A stretch of 20,093 nucleotides of DNA from Stramenopiles sp. TOSAG23-3 (Eukaryota > Sar), in assembly GCA_900128585.1 (NCBI GenBank), contig LT642383.1, forward strand, positions 1 through 20,093, given 5' to 3'. The notes beneath the pieces were generated by a model. It was not told where the DNA came from. It saw only the letters and a list, made by a program, of their open reading frames with translations, and did no database searches. Made by a program: the position numbers and the translations under genes. Below are positions 17,276 to 20,093 of the stretch, one piece after another; the stretch's first letter is position 1, and each line of letters begins with the position of its first letter.

Positions 17276-19489
17276 TTACAGAACACCGTGCAGGGATCTT
17301 CTTGTAATGACAGGGCCGCCACCATAGCGTTCATAAAAGTGATCCCAGCAATCTTTGTTTACACCGCGATAGTCTTTTCCTGCGCACAGTCCAGGCTTGA
17401 GTTTCCCTTCGGCGGCGTCTCCTTGGAGCAGCCTCTCGTTTGATATTGGGCCAGGTGGCGGGATCCCGCTGGAGCCATCTGTCCCATGAACTGTGCGCAC
17501 CATCCGGCTGAAAGATGGACTTTCGTGATCGTTTAACAAAAATACTCGCCACCGCTTCAGCCAGGCCTCATCCACCAAATACAGCAATTCACCAGACGAA
17601 GCACTGTTAGTACCTTTCCCTAAGCGGAAGATTTTTCCAAAGAATGCGTTGTCTTCTTTCCGCTGATTGTCCCACGAAGCCCTTTCAGAATTGCAGGCGA
17701 AACAGGAAAGGTTTACTTTTGAGAGTGGGCATGGCCCGTGCTGTCCGTATTCCTGTATAAGTCGTTTGCACAATGTTTTAGGAAGAGGCACAAAGTTTAA
17801 CTGGTCTCTTTCAAGCGCCTTATTATGGCGGCACAAGTTCCTATAGTTGCTTACTGGCCCTGGAAATGACGCCCCGATGAATTTTCTTAACCAGTACGAC
17901 GAAATGTATGCCTTTGGACCAGGCCGCGGAGAACTATTCGGGTCTACCTCATTCTTCATGCTCGAAACCAACTCTTCCCGCAGACTCTGCGTGGTCGTCG
18001 TGCCTGTGCGCGGGACATTTCCTACGTGTCGCTTGCTGTAAAGAAGAAGATAAGCCTCTACATCTTTCAGCATTGCCTCCGAAGCAATCGTGACTTTGCT
18101 GTCATTGCATTTGTACCAAAACTCATCCCCATCTTCAAGGGTGACAGCGCCGCCTTGCTTTGTAGCTTCCATATTATGTTTCACGTACGCTACGTAGTGA
18201 CCCGATTTAACACTATCCCCAATGTGCTCAACCACACCAACTAAATCATACACGGCACCTGTTTGGTCCCCCGGTACTGTCAAACCCCGCACAGGAAAAT
18301 CGACTAAATTTTTTAGTTTCACAGACCTCATTTTTTCTCCCCCAGAGGTCCACGCCTTTTCAACATTGGAAAACGAAGCGAACCCCCCGAGCGAGCCACT
18401 TTGGGCGTTTTCATCAGCTCCCTCCATGACCGATTTTGCAGTACCTTCCTTTTCCTCTCTAGAGAAGAAGCTCTCGTACTGAAAACGCTTTAGATGAAGC
18501 AGTAGGCACTCTGGAGGATCGCCATGCATGATCAAAGATTTGGACGCCGAAGTTCGCTTGTGGCAAGACGAACATTTATAATTCCTGTCCCGTGAGTCTA
18601 AAATTTCTTCCGAAAACATTGACTCCAAACACGCAGGGAGGGTCGCGGCTTTCCTGTTGGTTCCATCGTTTGAGCACCCGTCTGGTCTTGGCAATTCAGG
18701 GTCGCTTGGAGACTGCGAGAACGACGAACCAAGCCAATTCCACCAGGAAGAAAAGAAGGAAGTTGAATCATAGCCAGCTGCTACGTTTTTGGGCGACTCT
18801 GTAATCTTCTGGCGTTTTCTTTTCAACTGACGTTTTGTTGTGGTGTCAAACAGAATTGGTAACGATATGCACAGAAAATCCTCGTTGGTGACCGATTTGT
18901 TCCCGCAGGCAGAGCAGGTAACCGTACTTTTCATCCCCCCCCCAAACAGGTCTCGCACCAGACTCTCCTGGTACACTTTACCTTTTGAACCATGCGCATA
19001 GTGTTCTTTTCGGGGCGGAACGGGCACGCTCGTCATCTCATCTACAATATCCAAGAGTCGCACCAAACACTCGTGCGCGTCTTGCTGCTTAAAACCTTTG
19101 AATTCCGGGTACAGTCTGGATATTCTCGACAGCAAGAGGCGGGGCGAGGCAGACTGCAGAGCCCCGTCTTTCTGAGGAGGCTCAAGGGCTTTGAACTTTG
19201 TCATGCTGCCCAAAATTTTTTGAAGCTCCCCGACGATGGAATTTTTCAGCTCTGTCGCCCCGGCCTCGGAATTCGGCAGTGCCCGTGCAGGGAGGCTCTC
19301 GTCCACGTCGGCCCCACCAAAAGTATTAACAAAACCTGACGCTGCGGAGAGCATTTGAAGGCATGCGTTCAAGTAGCAAGTGTTTCCTAAGTTTTTCAAC
19401 CCGCACGGTACCGAGTTCGTCGAAGACAAACCGCTGCGGAAATTTCTGTCCAATTTTAGAAGCACCTCGAGCGGATGACGGTCCACCAT
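17276..19489 (-). CDS. Ubiquitin-specific protease (USP) with C-terminal DUSP domains
   Basis: The protein has 737 residues, ATG 19489 (A at -3, G at +4) to TAA 17278-17276. It is a C19-family cysteine protease that removes ubiquitin from proteins. The Cys box GLKNLGNTCYLNACLQML holds nucleophile Cys38; KQQDAHECL lies at 134-142. The His box gives His431 (SVKSGHYVAYVKH), followed by FWYKCNDSKVT with Asn462/Asp463, so the catalytic set is intact. Two CxxC pairs (Cys192/195 and Cys306/309) form the zinc ribbon of the fingers. Low-complexity inserts separate the boxes (about 215-285 and 340-390). After the catalytic core (ending near 487), SYWLRKFIGASFPGPVSNY (about 531-549) and a fuller copy at about 638-730 (DEAWLKRWRVFL, PPPGPISNERLL, CWDHFYERYGGGPVITR) are DUSP-like modules, as in USP4/USP20/USP33/USP48-type enzymes. 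A CxxC (596/599) lies between them. No signal peptide is seen. The substrate is unknown. Confidence 0.93.
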   Translation of the reverse strand: MVDRHPLEVLLKLDRNFRSGLSSTNSVPCGLKNLGNTCYLNACLQMLSAASGFVNTFGGADVDESLPARALPNSEAGATELKNSIVGELQKILGSMTKFKALEPPQKDGALQSASPRLLLSRISRLYPEFKGFKQQDAHECLVRLLDIVDEMTSVPVPPRKEHYAHGSKGKVYQESLVRDLFGGGMKSTVTCSACGNKSVTNEDFLCISLPILFDTTTKRQLKRKRQKITESPKNVAAGYDSTSFFSSWWNWLGSSFSQSPSDPELPRPDGCSNDGTNRKAATLPACLESMFSEEILDSRDRNYKCSSCHKRTSASKSLIMHGDPPECLLLHLKRFQYESFFSREEKEGTAKSVMEGADENAQSGSLGGFASFSNVEKAWTSGGEKMRSVKLKNLVDFPVRGLTVPGDQTGAVYDLVGVVEHIGDSVKSGHYVAYVKHNMEATKQGGAVTLEDGDEFWYKCNDSKVTIASEAMLKDVEAYLLLYSKRHVGNVPRTGTTTTQSLREELVSSMKNEVDPNSSPRPGPKAYISSYWLRKFIGASFPGPVSNYRNLCRHNKALERDQLNFVPLPKTLCKRLIQEYGQHGPCPLSKVNLSCFACNSERASWDNQRKEDNAFFGKIFRLGKGTNSASSGELLYLVDEAWLKRWRVFLLNDHESPSFSRMVRTVHGTDGSSGIPPPGPISNERLLQGDAAEGKLKPGLCAGKDYRGVNKDCWDHFYERYGGGPVITRRSLHGVL

Positions 19490-20093
19490 TTTCTTCGCTA
19501 TTCTGAAGGTGGTTACGTACTGGTCATGCCGCGAAGAATTACAATATAAGGGGTACCTGCAGCCGAATGGAACGGAGACTGAAATGAAGAAATTGATTCG
19601 TGGAAAGGAAAGAAAACGGGGGGCTAACTGGAATTGAATCTAGTGTGAAAAAATACAGAAAAAGATTGGTTAATGATGAAATCATGATTTTAAGAAATTC
19701 GTAATCAACTCGTCTTCAACAACCTTCAACAATTCAAAAATTATTATTACAACAACAACAACAACAACAATAATAAAAAAATAATTAATTATTATTAAAA
19801 AATAATAATAAATAGTCGTCTTTATATTAGTTCTCTTCTTGTGTAATAATGTACGCGTAATAATTGGAAGAAGAATAATAATTATTTAAAAGTACCAAGG
19901 TAGAAGACAGTCGAATAATTATTAAAAGGCAATTATCACCGAAAAAGCTGATGAGAGATGAAAGATTAGAGAGAAGGAGAGAGAGAGAAGGAGAGCGAGA
20001 AATATCTTCTAAAAAAAAAGAAAGAAAGATATTATTAGTCTAGACTAATACAACATACAAATAATGTATTTTATTATAACTAGACTAGTATTA
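19490..20093. promoter_or_regulatory. 5' spacer of the USP gene, to the window edge
   Basis: No gene is visible in these 604 nt. Next to the USP start, a five-codon upstream frame (ATG at 19527-19525, stop TAA at 19515-19513) would lie in the 5' UTR if transcription begins further out. A TATA-like AT patch on the minus strand is at about 19540-19551. Further right come an ACA/AAC microsatellite (about 19749-19771), AAT repeats, a GA-rich purine tract (19951-20030, plus strand), an 18-bp perfect palindrome at 20033-20050 (TATTAGTCTAGACTAATA) and an odd palindrome ACTAG-A-CTAGT at 20079-20089. By the pattern of the window this should be a divergent spacer facing a rightward gene beyond the edge. 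Confidence 0.5.

Noticed and set aside
19749-19810. ACA/AAT repeats as a CRISPR-like array
   Set aside because: This is a plain microsatellite with no spacers, in a eukaryotic spacer region.
20033-20093. Palindromes as terminal repeats of a transposon
   Set aside because: No transposase, partner terminal repeat or target-site duplication is visible within the window.

Overview
The window looks like nuclear DNA of a compact-genome eukaryotic protist. The proteins are eukaryote-specific: a DENN-domain protein, a PDZ protein, a FYVE plus polycystin-type channel and a USP deubiquitinase. The genes are long and mostly uninterrupted, start contexts fit scanning initiation (A at -3, G at +4 in several genes), and the spacers are very AT-rich. 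A p25-alpha/DENN protein and an ankyrin-FYVE-polycystin channel would suit a stramenopile or similar alga or heterotroph, but that placement is inference. I see no rRNA, tRNA, CRISPR array, phage, virus or transposase gene.

Layout: seven protein genes alternate strictly in strand (-,+,-,+,-,+,-). (1) 1-4312 minus: p25-alpha-like, helical-repeat, DENN protein, its 3' end beyond the window edge and its reading frame broken twice. (2) 4900-6060 plus: secreted, possibly TIM-barrel-like protein. (3) 6477-7088 minus: small secreted orphan. (4) 7837-9327 plus: PDZ/coiled-coil protein. (5) 9674-10831 minus: 2-oxoglutarate/Fe(II) oxygenase-like protein. (6) 11401-16986 plus: 1861-residue ankyrin-FYVE-polycystin-type channel. 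(7) 17276-19489 minus: USP deubiquitinase with C-terminal DUSP domains.

Alternation makes every spacer either divergent (two 5' ends) or convergent (two 3' ends), and the two kinds differ. The divergent spacers (4313-4899, 7089-7836, 10832-11400 and 19490 to the edge) each hold a GA-rich purine tract on the plus strand, about 290-360 nt before the rightward ATG where that gene is visible. The convergent spacers (6061-6476, 9328-9673, 16987-17275) hold copies of a short repeat with core AAATTGGCTGTTATTTAAG. One pair of copies is nearly identical over 47-49 nt, inverted, and 7.5 kb apart. This two-part punctuation of spacers is the most unusual feature of the window.

The genes do not form an obvious pathway. 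A loose membrane-traffic and signalling theme runs through a Rab-GEF-type DENN protein, a PI3P-type FYVE channel, a PDZ scaffold and a deubiquitinase, but nothing in the sequence shows that they act together.
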